Shown here piece after piece: positions 1 through 7,257 of a stretch of 32,549 nucleotides of DNA. The stretch comes from a virus: IMG/VR virus record IMGVR_UViG_3300021197_000919, positions 1 through 32,549 of that record, one strand, 5' to 3'. How positions within the stretch are numbered: position 1 is the stretch's first letter; each line of letters begins with the position of its first letter. Position numbers and translations under genes: made by a program. The notes under the pieces are model-generated. The model was not told where the DNA came from and did not search any database. It was given only the letters and a program-made list of their open reading frames with translations.

Positions 1-489
1 GGCGACGAGAACATCGACATGTCTCGCGGCTTCGCGGTGGACATCAAGGAAGTACAGTTCGGCTGGCTGCACATCGACATCGGCGTGCGCGACTGGCAGC
101 CCTGGCCGTCACCGTCCGAGCAGATCCCGCGCCCAAGCGAGGTCTACAAGCAGGGCTTCGAGGTGAAGTGCTGGCTGGTCGACGGTCGTGAGGCGTCGTT
201 TAGCGGCAACTCTTATGGCCTCGGCCAGTTCATCGCCAAGCTGTACAATCAGGCAGAGCAGGCGCCCGAGTTCGCGACGCAGATCCCGATTGTGCAGGTT
301 ACGAGCTCAACACCAATCGTGATCGGCAAGGGCACGTCATACGACGTCGGCTTCAACATCTCCAAGTGGATCAACCGCCCGGAGAACGGCGTCGAACACC
401 CGGCGGCGGCAGCGGCACCAGCTATGGCGCCAGCTCCGGCGCCGGCACCTGCCGCAGCACCCGCAGCCGATAACAACTTCGGTTTCTAA
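1..489 (+). CDS. Phage protein of unknown function, 5' end missing, Pro/Ala-rich tail
   Basis: The frame is open from base 1 through the first ATG at 19, and no convincing ribosome binding site precedes that ATG, so the gene probably starts outside the window. The visible part has a mixed alpha/beta body of about 125 residues rich in Trp and aromatic residues. A run of alternating Ala and Pro (about residues 127-148) follows, ending in Asp-Asn-Asn-Phe-Gly-Phe. A flexible linker with a short aromatic end is reminiscent of single-stranded DNA-binding protein tails, and the next gene is a replicative helicase, so a replication accessory role is possible. That is inference; I do not recognise a named family. 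Confidence 0.8.
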   Translation, partial: GDENIDMSRGFAVDIKEVQFGWLHIDIGVRDWQPWPSPSEQIPRPSEVYKQGFEVKCWLVDGREASFSGNSYGLGQFIAKLYNQAEQAPEFATQIPIVQVTSSTPIVIGKGTSYDVGFNISKWINRPENGVEHPAAAAAPAMAPAPAPAPAAAPAADNNFGF

Positions 490-496
490 GCAACAT

Positions 497-520
497 GGCC
501 GCCTGCCTCGGTGGGCGGCC
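497..520 (+). other. Intergenic GC-rich stem-loop
   Basis: GGCCGCC (497-503) is perfectly complementary to GGCGGCC (514-520) around a 10-base loop, eight bases after the stop codon at 489. No T-run follows, so it is a poor match to an intrinsic terminator. It may instead mark RNA processing or protect the upstream message. It lies before the ribosome binding site of the helicase gene at 540. Confidence 0.5.
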
Positions 521-539
521 AAACTATAGGGTGGAAACT

Positions 540-2738
540 ATGAGCGAGAGATACTTCAGCAAAGTCGCGGAGAGCGCAGTGGCCGACGTAGCCGGTGCGA
601 TCAAGGGGAGCCGCAACGAAATTTTAAACAAGGCCGCATTCAGCCTGGGCCGCCACGCGCACATGGCGCCAGCAAATCTGGACGCGGCGCTCATGGAGCT
701 GCACAGCGCGGCAAAGGCAATGGGCCTGCAAGACCACGAGATCAAGGCGACGATTGGCAGCGGCTTTAAGCGCGGAGGCGACAGCCCGAAGGAGCTCGAA
801 AACTCCGACGCGCTGCCGTACACGCCGTCAGAGTTCGAGCGCCTCATGGCGCGCCTGGCAGCAAAGGAAGTGCTGGCGAGAGACGACGAGACCCGCGCGG
901 ACAAGATGCGCAAGGCCCGCGAGATCTGGGAGCGGGGCGTCACAATTTCGCGTGATAACACCGACGCCGTGCGTCCGGCGCTGCTCTACCTCAACTCAAG
1001 GGGTCTAAGAGCCAGCACAGCCTCACATGCGGCGCGGTTCAACCCGAATATATACGACGGCCCCGCGATCATGTTTCCCGCGCTCAGTCCAAGCGGAGAA
1101 GTGTGCGGCGTGCAGAGCGTGCTGCTCACACCCGAGGGCCAGAAGAGAGAGCACAACGGGATCAGCAAATACAGCCGCGGCGTCATCGCCGGCAACGTTA
1201 TGCGGATCGGCAACGAGCACGAGGGCGGCGTCATAATCATGGCCGAGGGGCCGGAGGATGCGCTCAGCGTGTATCAGGCGGTCGGCGACGAGGCGACAGT
1301 CGTCTGCACGTTTGGCAAGGCCGGCATGTCAACATACCCGGTGCCGCGCGCGTCCGACGTGACGATCTGCGCCGACCCCGATCTCGACGTTGACGCGGTG
1401 GCCGACGTGCTGCGCGGCGACGGCAGCACCGACGTGCACGTCGTGCGGTTCGACATGCTGGGCGTCGAGGGCGTGAAGGACGCCAACGACTACATTCGTG
1501 AGGCTGGGGCGCAGAAATTGCGTGAGGCACTGGCGATGGCCAAGCCGGTCGCACAGGTGCAGGCCGAGATCGCGCAGTCCGAGCGCAGCTACCCGACGCC
1601 ATACGATCCCGTCGACCCGGCGAGCATACCGGCGCGGCGCTGGATCTACGGCCAGCACTACATCCGATCAAACGTGTCCGTGCTGGCTTCCGCCGGGGGC
1701 GTGGGCAAGACGTCCATGCAGATCGTGGAGGCGCTGGCAATTTGCACTGGCCGTCCGCTGCTCGGTGAGCCCGTGCACGAGCCGTGCAACGTGTGGGTGA
1801 TTAACTTGGAAGATCCGTACGAGGAGCTCCAGCGGCGTGTGGCCGCGGCTATGCTGCACTACAACGTCACGGCCGACGAGATCCGGGGCAAGCTGTTCCT
1901 CGATGCGGGTCGCGACATGAACATTATCTTCGCCAGGCAGGATCGCGAGGGCATCACAGTCGACGACGCGCTGGTTGACTACCTGACAGCCAAGATCACC
2001 GAGAACAAGATCGGGCTAGTCAGCATCGACCCGTGGGTCGGGGCGACTGGCATCAACGAGAACGACAACGTCGCAATGAACGCCGCCGTCGGGGCTGTGC
2101 GCTCCGTGTGCGACGAGACGGACTGTGCGGCGTCTCTCGTGCACCACATCCGCAAGGGCAACGGCTCTGACGACGCCAATGTTGACAGTATCCGAGGCGC
2201 AGGGTCCTTGCTCGGCGCAGCTAGAGCAGCGCGCGTCATCAACCGCGTGTCTATGGAGGATGCGATGAAGCTGGGCGTGTCGGAGACCGAGGCGCTTGGC
2301 ATTTTTAAAGTGGAGGACGGCAAGTCGAATATGGCTCCACCCGCAGCGAAGGCAGTGTACCGGCGCATGGTCGGCGTAAAATTGCCGAATGGAGAATACG
2401 TCGGGGTCGCGACCGAGTTCGCAATGCCTGACCTTTTCGACGGGGTGAGCGCCAAGGACGCGATGAAGGTGCAGCGTGACGTCGGGCAGGCGGCGCAGCG
2501 CGGAGAGTTTATGCGCCAGAACCCGCAGGCAAAGCAGTGGGTGGGCAACATCGTGGCGCTGCACCTCGATCTGGACGTGGACAAGAAGCACGAGAAGGCC
2601 AAGGTCAACGCAATCGTCAAAAAGTGGATCGAGACCGACGTGCTGCGCATCGAGCGCGAGAAAGACTTGCGCACCGGGCGTGACGTGCCGGTGGTCGTCG
2701 TGGGTGAGTGGATCACCGGCGAGGAGGCGGGGCAATGA
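540..2738 (+). CDS. TOPRIM-RecA-like primase/helicase fusion
   Basis: Replication protein of 732 residues. About residues 15-75 resemble the helical C-terminal domain that follows primase-polymerase domains (AAFSLGR, then a TIGSGFKRG motif). Next comes a TOPRIM-like domain with the acidic motif EGPEDAL and a downstream ADPDLD (about residues 235-285). A RecA/RepA-type ATPase follows, with Walker A AGGVGKTS near residue 385, a Walker B-like hydrophobic stretch ending in SIDPW, and a VHHIRKG motif. The start at 540 is chosen because AGGGTGG precedes it; the in-frame ATG at 495 sits at the base of the hairpin and lacks such a site. There is no N-terminal zinc finger, so a separate primase-polymerase may lie upstream. 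Its stop overlaps the next start by four bases (ATGA). Confidence 0.88.
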   Translation: MSERYFSKVAESAVADVAGAIKGSRNEILNKAAFSLGRHAHMAPANLDAALMELHSAAKAMGLQDHEIKATIGSGFKRGGDSPKELENSDALPYTPSEFERLMARLAAKEVLARDDETRADKMRKAREIWERGVTISRDNTDAVRPALLYLNSRGLRASTASHAARFNPNIYDGPAIMFPALSPSGEVCGVQSVLLTPEGQKREHNGISKYSRGVIAGNVMRIGNEHEGGVIIMAEGPEDALSVYQAVGDEATVVCTFGKAGMSTYPVPRASDVTICADPDLDVDAVADVLRGDGSTDVHVVRFDMLGVEGVKDANDYIREAGAQKLREALAMAKPVAQVQAEIAQSERSYPTPYDPVDPASIPARRWIYGQHYIRSNVSVLASAGGVGKTSMQIVEALAICTGRPLLGEPVHEPCNVWVINLEDPYEELQRRVAAAMLHYNVTADEIRGKLFLDAGRDMNIIFARQDREGITVDDALVDYLTAKITENKIGLVSIDPWVGATGINENDNVAMNAAVGAVRSVCDETDCAASLVHHIRKGNGSDDANVDSIRGAGSLLGAARAARVINRVSMEDAMKLGVSETEALGIFKVEDGKSNMAPPAAKAVYRRMVGVKLPNGEYVGVATEFAMPDLFDGVSAKDAMKVQRDVGQAAQRGEFMRQNPQAKQWVGNIVALHLDLDVDKKHEKAKVNAIVKKWIETDVLRIEREKDLRTGRDVPVVVVGEWITGEEAGQ

Positions 2739-3367
2739 TTAAGGCGTGTGAGTATAAGACGTGCTGCAATTTCTTCAGCATTACAAATGGCAGGCAGAAG
2801 CTCAAAAGGTTTTGTAGTATCATTTGCAAGAAGAGAAGCCACGACACTACGTCAGAAACCCGCTTGGCAAGTCGAAAGAGAAGGGCAAAGATAAGATGGC
2901 ATACCGATCAGGATTATCGAAAAAGATATAATGAGCGGAAATCCGCTCGGTATCACGCTATGACAGACGAAGAAAAAAAGGCTGCTAATAAAAAGCGAAA
3001 TGATAAATATAAAGATTACAGACTAAAGAGACATTACGAGAGAATGCGGTCTGACACTCATTACATGGTAAGACAAAAAGTATCTGACCGCATACGCAAA
3101 GCCTTAAAGGCTGGATACGGAAACAAAAGCAAAAGCTGCTTTCATTACATCGGCTGCTCTGTGCCGCACTTACGCCAGCACCTCGAGGCGCAGTTCGCTG
3201 AGGGCATGACGTGGGACAACCACGGCGAGTGGCACATAGACCACATCAAGCCGTGCGCCTCGTTTGATCTGACAGACGCAGAGCAGCAGCGTGAGTGTTT
3301 CAATTACACGAATTTGCAGCCACTGTGGGCCAAGGACAACTTGTCGAAGGGGGCGAAGATACTGTGA
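2735..3367 (+). CDS. HNH endonuclease with N-terminal Cys cluster
   Basis: A 210-residue protein. The N-terminus carries cysteines spaced like a treble-clef zinc finger (Cys4, Cys9, Cys10, then CSIICKK). A long Lys/Arg-rich middle follows. The C-terminus is an HNH domain: WHIDHIKPCASFDL, then a conserved Asn/Leu-Gln-Pro-Leu segment (YTNLQPLWAKDN). Such proteins cut DNA in the ββα-metal fold, and many are free-standing homing endonucleases, although some help packaging or restriction. The first 400 bases are visibly A+T-richer than the flanks while the HNH end matches them, suggesting a recent or composite arrival. The start overlaps the helicase stop (ATGA) with GAGGAGG just upstream. Homing activity is inferred, not shown. 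Confidence 0.85.
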   Translation: MIKACEYKTCCNFFSITNGRQKLKRFCSIICKKRSHDTTSETRLASRKRRAKIRWHTDQDYRKRYNERKSARYHAMTDEEKKAANKKRNDKYKDYRLKRHYERMRSDTHYMVRQKVSDRIRKALKAGYGNKSKSCFHYIGCSVPHLRQHLEAQFAEGMTWDNHGEWHIDHIKPCASFDLTDAEQQRECFNYTNLQPLWAKDNLSKGAKIL

Positions 3368-3615
3368 CCGAATTCGATGACAAGGCGGCCATGGATCTCG
3401 AGGACGACGACCTAATCATGGCGGTCTACTGGTCAGACATATTCCGTGCCTGCGCCATCGAGTTTGAGCCTGGGTTCATGCAGCCGCGCACAGTCGAGGA
3501 GCGGATGCGCGTGCAGGAAGTCATCGTGGCAACCATGCAGTGCCTGGAGCACGCATTGGTGAGGCTCGACGACCAGATGGTGGAGGTGCGCAGTGGTGCA
3601 GAGCTGTTGCATTAA
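3364..3615 (+). CDS. Small acidic protein of unknown function
   Basis: An 83-residue protein if the GTG at 3364 is used. That GTG overlaps the stop of the HNH gene (GTGA) and follows a GAAGGGGGCGAAG stretch that can serve as ribosome binding site. The ATG at 3391 is an alternative with a weaker site. The protein begins with an acidic stretch and continues as a predicted helical body; no motif is recognised. It is the last gene before the G/T-rich repeat region, so it closes the replication-module operon. Confidence 0.6.
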   Translation: MTEFDDKAAMDLEDDDLIMAVYWSDIFRACAIEFEPGFMQPRTVEERMRVQEVIVATMQCLEHALVRLDDQMVEVRSGAELLH

Positions 3616-3620
3616 TGCCT

Positions 3621-3757
3621 CCACACCTTACACACATGGGGTGTGGGGAGGTGTGGAGAGTGTGGTAAATAGGGCAATTTCACCTCCCACACCACCACAC
3701 GCTATTGTATAGCGTGGTGGTGTGGTGGTGTGGCGTGTGTGAGATTTTAGGTGTGGT
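3621..3757. repeat. GTGTGG repeat cluster, candidate origin or operator region
   Basis: The intergenic region is packed with the hexamer GTGTGG or its complement CCACAC. Direct copies lie at 3641, 3651 and 3660 (9-10 bp apart), several overlap between 3715 and 3735, and one lies at 3751. Complement copies occur at 3621, 3687 and nearby. The cluster surrounds the large palindrome at 3687-3725. It sits directly after the helicase, HNH and small genes and before a protein with an SSB-like tail. Iteron-like repeats spaced near one helical turn beside replication genes fit a replication origin. Multiple sites for a repressor are the main alternative. Confidence 0.55.
3687..3725. repeat. Long imperfect palindrome in repeat cluster
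   Basis: The left arm (3687-3704) and right arm (3710-3725) pair over 16 base pairs with one two-base bulge. The loop is TTGTA (3705-3709) and the inner stem is GCTA/TAGC. No T-run follows on either strand, so it is not a typical terminator. As DNA it could extrude as a cruciform or bind a dimeric protein; as RNA it would make a very stable hairpin ahead of the gene at 3787. Confidence 0.65.
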
Positions 3758-3786
3758 TAACATTAGGGACGAAGGGGAGTTATATC

Positions 3787-4392
3787 ATGGCAACTAAGGT
3801 GAGTGGCAAAGCGAAGCCGAAGTACACGAAGGCGAGGAAGGATAAGGGGACGTTTGAGACTGGCGTCCAGAGCAAGCCGATCTCACGTCAGGTCGATGGT
3901 CAGCTGGCTCCGCTGGATCGCAAGGCGCGGGAGAAGACGCTCAAGTGGGGCGACACTCTGCCTGGCCTCGTAAGCCCGGAGCTCGCCGGACGCTTCGAGG
4001 CGGCGTATGATGCGCTGCGGGTTAAGATCGAAGCGGATGACGTGGTGGCGGTGCACCAGATAGCGACGCAGCTGATACGCGCCTGGGACGTGCTGGAAGC
4101 GGAGGCGGAGGCTAACGGGCACCAGCCGGTGGGCCGGCACGCGTACTGCATCGAGATCGCTTCTGGCAACATCGTGTGCATCGCGCTGCACGACGCGGCC
4201 GGCATAAGGCGTGAACATCCAGAGTGGCTGGTGTATGATATGATCGACGCAGCAATCGTGCTCGGGAATAACTTTAGCAGCGAGTTCATCGCGGAAACGC
4301 TGAAGCAGTTTCCAGATGCAAAGGTGACGCGGTGCATCGGTCCAGCGAACAGCACGTTTGACGTGGAGCTGGGCGACGAGATACCGTTTTAA
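3787..4392 (+). CDS. Protein of unknown function with SSB-like acidic C-terminus
   Basis: A 201-residue protein. The N-terminal 40 residues are strongly basic (many Lys) and the middle is a predicted helix-rich domain. The last six residues are GDEIPF, close to the DDDIPF tail by which bacterial single-stranded DNA-binding proteins recruit partners. The body does not look like a standard OB-fold SSB. Possible roles are a replication or recombination accessory protein that mimics or uses the SSB tail, or a packaging-related protein given the adjacent terminase. The start at 3787 follows AAGGGGAG at a good distance; upstream in-frame starts would run into the repeat region. Confidence 0.75.
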   Translation: MATKVSGKAKPKYTKARKDKGTFETGVQSKPISRQVDGQLAPLDRKAREKTLKWGDTLPGLVSPELAGRFEAAYDALRVKIEADDVVAVHQIATQLIRAWDVLEAEAEANGHQPVGRHAYCIEIASGNIVCIALHDAAGIRREHPEWLVYDMIDAAIVLGNNFSSEFIAETLKQFPDAKVTRCIGPANSTFDVELGDEIPF

Positions 4393-4406
4393 TAGGAGAG
4401 TGTGGC

Positions 4407-4862
4407 ATGGGAACAATTGGCAAGGTGAAGCTGGCAGCGCTTGAAGCTGCCGGCGAGGACGAGATCTTCGGGATGATCGCCGCGGGCAAGAACGCGTCCG
4501 ACGTGATCGCTCACTACGACGTGGGCTGGAACCTGTTTCACAAGTGGATCGCGTCCGGCGATGGCAGAGCTCAGCGCTACGACGAGGCCAAGCAGATGGC
4601 TGGTCATTACTACGCATCGCAGGCGCAGAAGATTGCAGACGAGATACATCAACACGAGGCGAGCGTGAACAGCGCGAAGCTGGCGGTCGACGTGCTGAAG
4701 TGGAAGGCGGCGAAGGCGTCGCCAGAGTATGACACGAGGCAGCGTGACATCGCTGTCAACATTAGCGTGAACGACCTGCACGCTCAGGCTGCGCAGCTGC
4801 TCAACAGCGTTGGCGGCGACGTCATCGAGGGCGAGGCAGTCGAGGTGGAGGATGACGATTGA
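4407..4862 (+). CDS. terS: Terminase small subunit
   Basis: A 151-residue protein placed 340 bp before the large terminase gene. Residues 15-55 form a helix-turn-helix-like segment (AAGKNASDVIAHYDVGWNLF). A helical, charged central region suited to oligomer formation follows (residues 60-110), with an acidic tail ending in EDDD. Small terminases form rings that bind the packaging site and hand DNA to the large subunit. The assignment rests on position, size and the HTH-helix-acidic-tail layout rather than a diagnostic motif. AGGAGAG lies seven bases before the ATG. Confidence 0.75.
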   Translation: MGTIGKVKLAALEAAGEDEIFGMIAAGKNASDVIAHYDVGWNLFHKWIASGDGRAQRYDEAKQMAGHYYASQAQKIADEIHQHEASVNSAKLAVDVLKWKAAKASPEYDTRQRDIAVNISVNDLHAQAAQLLNSVGGDVIEGEAVEVEDDD

Positions 4863-4938
4863 GTGCGAAATCGCACATCGACGCAGCGTTGCAGGCGCGT
4901 GCGCGCGTGACACGATCTCGCCGATCAGTCAACATATC

Positions 4939-4974
4939 GCCACATTTGGGTACTTTCGGGCGTGCAAATGTGGC
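4939..4974. repeat. Perfect 10-bp inverted repeat
   Basis: GCCACATTTG (4939-4948) is the exact reverse complement of CAAATGTGGC (4965-4974), separated by 16 bases. No T-run follows. It could be a binding site for a dimeric protein such as the small terminase, or an RNA hairpin. Confidence 0.6.
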
Positions 4975-5016
4975 AGAAGTAAGGCATAAGCGGGGCAAAA
5001 TAGCCAAGTCACTGAG

Positions 5017-5043
5017 TTGCAACGACAAAAGATTTAACATAAT
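5017..5043 (+). promoter_or_regulatory. Weak candidate promoter
   Basis: TTGCAA (5017-5022) and CATAAT (5038-5043) resemble -35 and -10 boxes, but the 15-base spacing is short. TTGCAA also begins the better promoter candidate at 26873. CATAAT is half of a palindrome with ATTATG (5048-5053), so a regulator could overlap it. It would serve terL. Confidence 0.25.
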
Positions 5044-5085
5044 ACGGATTATGCGTCTTTCGCCCGATCCGGCGCCAAATCGCTG

Positions 5086-5123
5086 CCGAGATCCGCGTTT
5101 TGACCCCCCCTCTCGGATCTCGG
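5086..5123. repeat. Perfect 10-bp inverted repeat
   Basis: CCGAGATCCG (5086-5095) and CGGATCTCGG (5114-5123) are exact reverse complements around an 18-base spacer containing a run of seven C. It is the second of two such elements in the terS-terL gap and is about 80 bases before the terL start. Confidence 0.6.
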
Positions 5124-5193
5124 GCGGGTGCAAAAGCTCATGTCCCCCACACGCACCCCGAGAAAAAAATTTCACACCACAACGCCACAGGAG

Positions 5194-5201
5194 TGTTAAC
5201 A
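5194..5201. promoter_or_regulatory. TGTTAACA palindrome at terL start
   Basis: An 8-bp perfect palindrome lies between the AGGAG ribosome binding site and the ATG at 5203. The same octamer occurs at 7994, 26898 and 32488, all intergenic. Here it overlaps the translation initiation region, so a bound factor would block terL. Confidence 0.4.
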
Positions 5202-5202
5202 C

Positions 5203-6624
5203 ATGAACGCCCCCAGCCCCCAAGATAACCCGTTTCTGAAGTTGATGCGCCGCTACCGCGACGACCCCGTGCGCTTCTCCCAGGAGGTCATTGGCATCGA
5301 GCCCGACGAGTGGCAGGTTGAGCTGTTGGACGCGATTGCCGCCCCAGCGGTGCGCCGCGTATCCGTTCGGTCTGGCCACGGCGTCGGCAAGTCGACGGGC
5401 GTCGCCATGGCGGCCATCTGGCACGTATTGATGCGGTATCCGAGCAAGACGGTGGTCACGGCGCCCACGTCCGCGCAGCTTTTTGACGCGTGCTTCGCGG
5501 AGATGAAGAACGTCGCCAAGCGGCTGAAGCCCCCGTTCAACAATTTGCTGGAGATCAAGTCTGATCGGATTGAGCTGAAGAGCGCCCCGGAGAGCACGTT
5601 TATTTCGTGCAGGACGTCGAGGTCGGAGCAGCCGGAAGCCTTGGCCGGTGTTCACAGCGAGAACGTGCTGCTGCTGGCGGATGAGGCCAGCGGTATCCCG
5701 GAGGCCGTGTTTGAGGCTGCATCCGGCTCGATGTCGGGCCACAGCGCCACCACGGTGCTCACGGGCAACCCGACGCGTAACACTGGCTTCTTTTACGACA
5801 CCCACACGCGTTTGCGGGATGACTGGTACACGATGCACGTCTCCTGCGTTGACAGCCCGCGCGTTTCCGAGGATTTCGTCACCGACATGCAGCGCCGGTA
5901 CGGCGAGGACAGCCCGGCGTACCATGTGCGCGTCTTGGGCAACTTCCCGCCGTCTGAGGAGGACACGGTGATCCCGGTGGCGTTGGTCGAGCACGCGTTT
6001 AACAACGAGGTGAAGGTTCACGAGGACACTGTGGGCGTTTGGGGCTTGGACGTGGCGCGCCAGGGAGACGATAGCAGCGTCCTGTGCAAGCGCCAGGGGC
6101 CGGTGGTGCACCCGCTGACTGTGTGGCGCAACTTGGACCTGATGCAGCTCTCCGGCGCTGTGAAGGCGGAATACGATGCGGCGCCGCCGTCTAAGCGGCC
6201 GATTGAGATCATCGTCGACAGCAACGGCTTTGGCGCTGGCGTGTTGGATCGCTTGCGGGAGCTCGGGTTGCCGGCGCGCGGCTTGAACGTGTCTGAGCGC
6301 GCGATGGCGAAGCAGACGTATTTGAACCTGCGCGCGGAGCTGTGGTTCAAGTGCAAGGCGTGGCTCGAGAATATGGATGTGTCGCTGCCGAAGGATGACG
6401 CGCTGTATTCGGAGCTGGTGGCGCCGCGTTACATGTTTACGTCGTCTGGCAAGATCCAGGTTGAGAGCAAGGACAGCATGAAAAAGCGCGGCGTGCGATC
6501 TCCCGACCGCGCCGACGCGCTTTGCTTAGCATTGGCCAACGACCACACGACGATGGCATATGGTACGTCGGCCAGCGGCTCGTGGGGCAAGCCGCTGAAG
6601 CGTGGTATTCGCGGGGTGGTTTAG
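5203..6624 (+). CDS. terL: Terminase large subunit
   Basis: DNA-packaging motor of 473 residues, typical for the family. The N-terminal ATPase has Walker A SGHGVGKST (residues 57-65), a Walker B-like VLLLADEAS (about 153-161) and a coupling-type TGNPTR segment. The C-terminal RNase H-like nuclease shows acidic residues in GLDVARQGDD (about 283), VDSNGFG (about 342) and SPDRADAL (about 437). The ATPase pumps DNA into the prohead through the portal and the nuclease cuts the concatemer. AGGAG precedes the ATG. Its stop overlaps the stop of the opposing gene by three bases, leaving no room for a terminator between them. Confidence 0.96.
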   Translation: MNAPSPQDNPFLKLMRRYRDDPVRFSQEVIGIEPDEWQVELLDAIAAPAVRRVSVRSGHGVGKSTGVAMAAIWHVLMRYPSKTVVTAPTSAQLFDACFAEMKNVAKRLKPPFNNLLEIKSDRIELKSAPESTFISCRTSRSEQPEALAGVHSENVLLLADEASGIPEAVFEAASGSMSGHSATTVLTGNPTRNTGFFYDTHTRLRDDWYTMHVSCVDSPRVSEDFVTDMQRRYGEDSPAYHVRVLGNFPPSEEDTVIPVALVEHAFNNEVKVHEDTVGVWGLDVARQGDDSSVLCKRQGPVVHPLTVWRNLDLMQLSGAVKAEYDAAPPSKRPIEIIVDSNGFGAGVLDRLRELGLPARGLNVSERAMAKQTYLNLRAELWFKCKAWLENMDVSLPKDDALYSELVAPRYMFTSSGKIQVESKDSMKKRGVRSPDRADALCLALANDHTTMAYGTSASGSWGKPLKRGIRGVV

Positions 6625-7193
6625 GTCTCCCACTCTTTCAGGTTTACGTCCCGTCCCTCGGTCATAAACGGCGTTTTGCGTGGCGACACTGCCTCGATGG
6701 CGCTTGACAGGTCGCGGCGCAGCTCGACCTGCTCGACGAGCATCTGGCCGTTCTCGACCCACTGCTCGAGCGTGAGGTCTTTGAGGCGCGGGTGGTCGAC
6801 TTCGAGCTGGCCTAAGACTTCGTAGTCGTCGTATATGCCCCTCTTGAGGTATGAGAAGACGAAGCCGACTGTGTGCTCCCCGACCAGCACGTCGCGGTGC
6901 TTTACGCGCTCCAGCACGAGGTTTGGGCACCCGATTGCGTCGATGATCGCTTCACGCGTGACGCGCTTTGGCTTTTTAGCGCTTTTCATCATCTGAGAGT
7001 GCAGGCGCTCGTCTGCGATAAACTTGCGGACGTTTGCCTTGGCGTCTTCCATCTCGGCGGGGCTGAGGCCCAAAGCGAGCTCCTTTGCGAGTTGCAGCGC
7101 GTCCTCCGACTTCTCGTCGGTGTCGGCGGTGATCGCGAGGTACAGGCCCAGCTCGACGGCTTCCTGCGTGTTTTGTGGTGTTTCGCTGTGCAT
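6621..7193 (-). CDS. Protein of unknown function in minus-strand island
   Basis: A 190-residue soluble, mostly helical, charged protein with no recognised motif. AAAAGGAG lies well placed before the ATG at 7193, which favours this start over an earlier in-frame ATG. It is the last gene of the three-gene minus-strand island and is separated from the peptidase-like gene by a strong hairpin. Its 3' end meets terL head-on: the two stop codons share bases. Lack of signal sequence or membrane segments suggests a cytoplasmic role. Confidence 0.75.
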   Translation of the reverse strand: MHSETPQNTQEAVELGLYLAITADTDEKSEDALQLAKELALGLSPAEMEDAKANVRKFIADERLHSQMMKSAKKPKRVTREAIIDAIGCPNLVLERVKHRDVLVGEHTVGFVFSYLKRGIYDDYEVLGQLEVDHPRLKDLTLEQWVENGQMLVEQVELRRDLSSAIEAVSPRKTPFMTEGRDVNLKEWET

Positions 7194-7230
7194 TTTATTG
7201 CTCCTTTTACGCTCGGATTTTTTCAAGTTT

Positions 7231-7252
7231 ACGGGGAGCCGGAGCTCCCCGT
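7231..7252 (-). terminator. Strong stem-loop after peptidase-like gene
   Basis: ACGGGGAGC (7231-7239) pairs perfectly with GCTCCCCGT (7244-7252) around the four-base loop CGGA. It begins just after the stop of the gene at 7258-7665 in its reading direction. No clear T-run follows on the minus strand, so it may be a partial terminator or a message-stabilising hairpin that lowers expression of the next gene. Confidence 0.45.
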
Positions 7253-7257
7253 GTTGC

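Larger units (their letters stand above)
4863..5202. other. Long intergenic region between terminase genes
   Basis: This 340-base gap is unusual in a tightly packed genome. It contains two perfect 10-bp inverted repeats (4939-4974, 5086-5123), a small CATAAT/ATTATG palindrome (5038-5053), a C-run at 5104-5110 and a TGTTAACA site beside the terL start. A frame beginning with TTG at 4859 is open through it, but it would encode an Arg/Pro-rich product and has no ribosome binding site. A packaging (pac/cos) site, a promoter region or a structured leader are all possible. Confidence 0.6.

Noticed and set aside
249-476. Minus-strand Ala/Gly-rich frame opposite the first gene
   Set aside because: It is the mirror of the Pro/Ala-coding stretch in the plus-strand gene.
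495-539. Earlier start for the helicase gene at 495
   Set aside because: The extension lies in the intergenic hairpin and lacks a ribosome binding site, while 540 has one.
4859-5206. Open frame of 115 codons between terS and terL starting with TTG
   Set aside because: No ribosome binding site, Arg/Pro-rich product, and the DNA is better explained by inverted repeats and regulatory signals. It remains a weak possibility.
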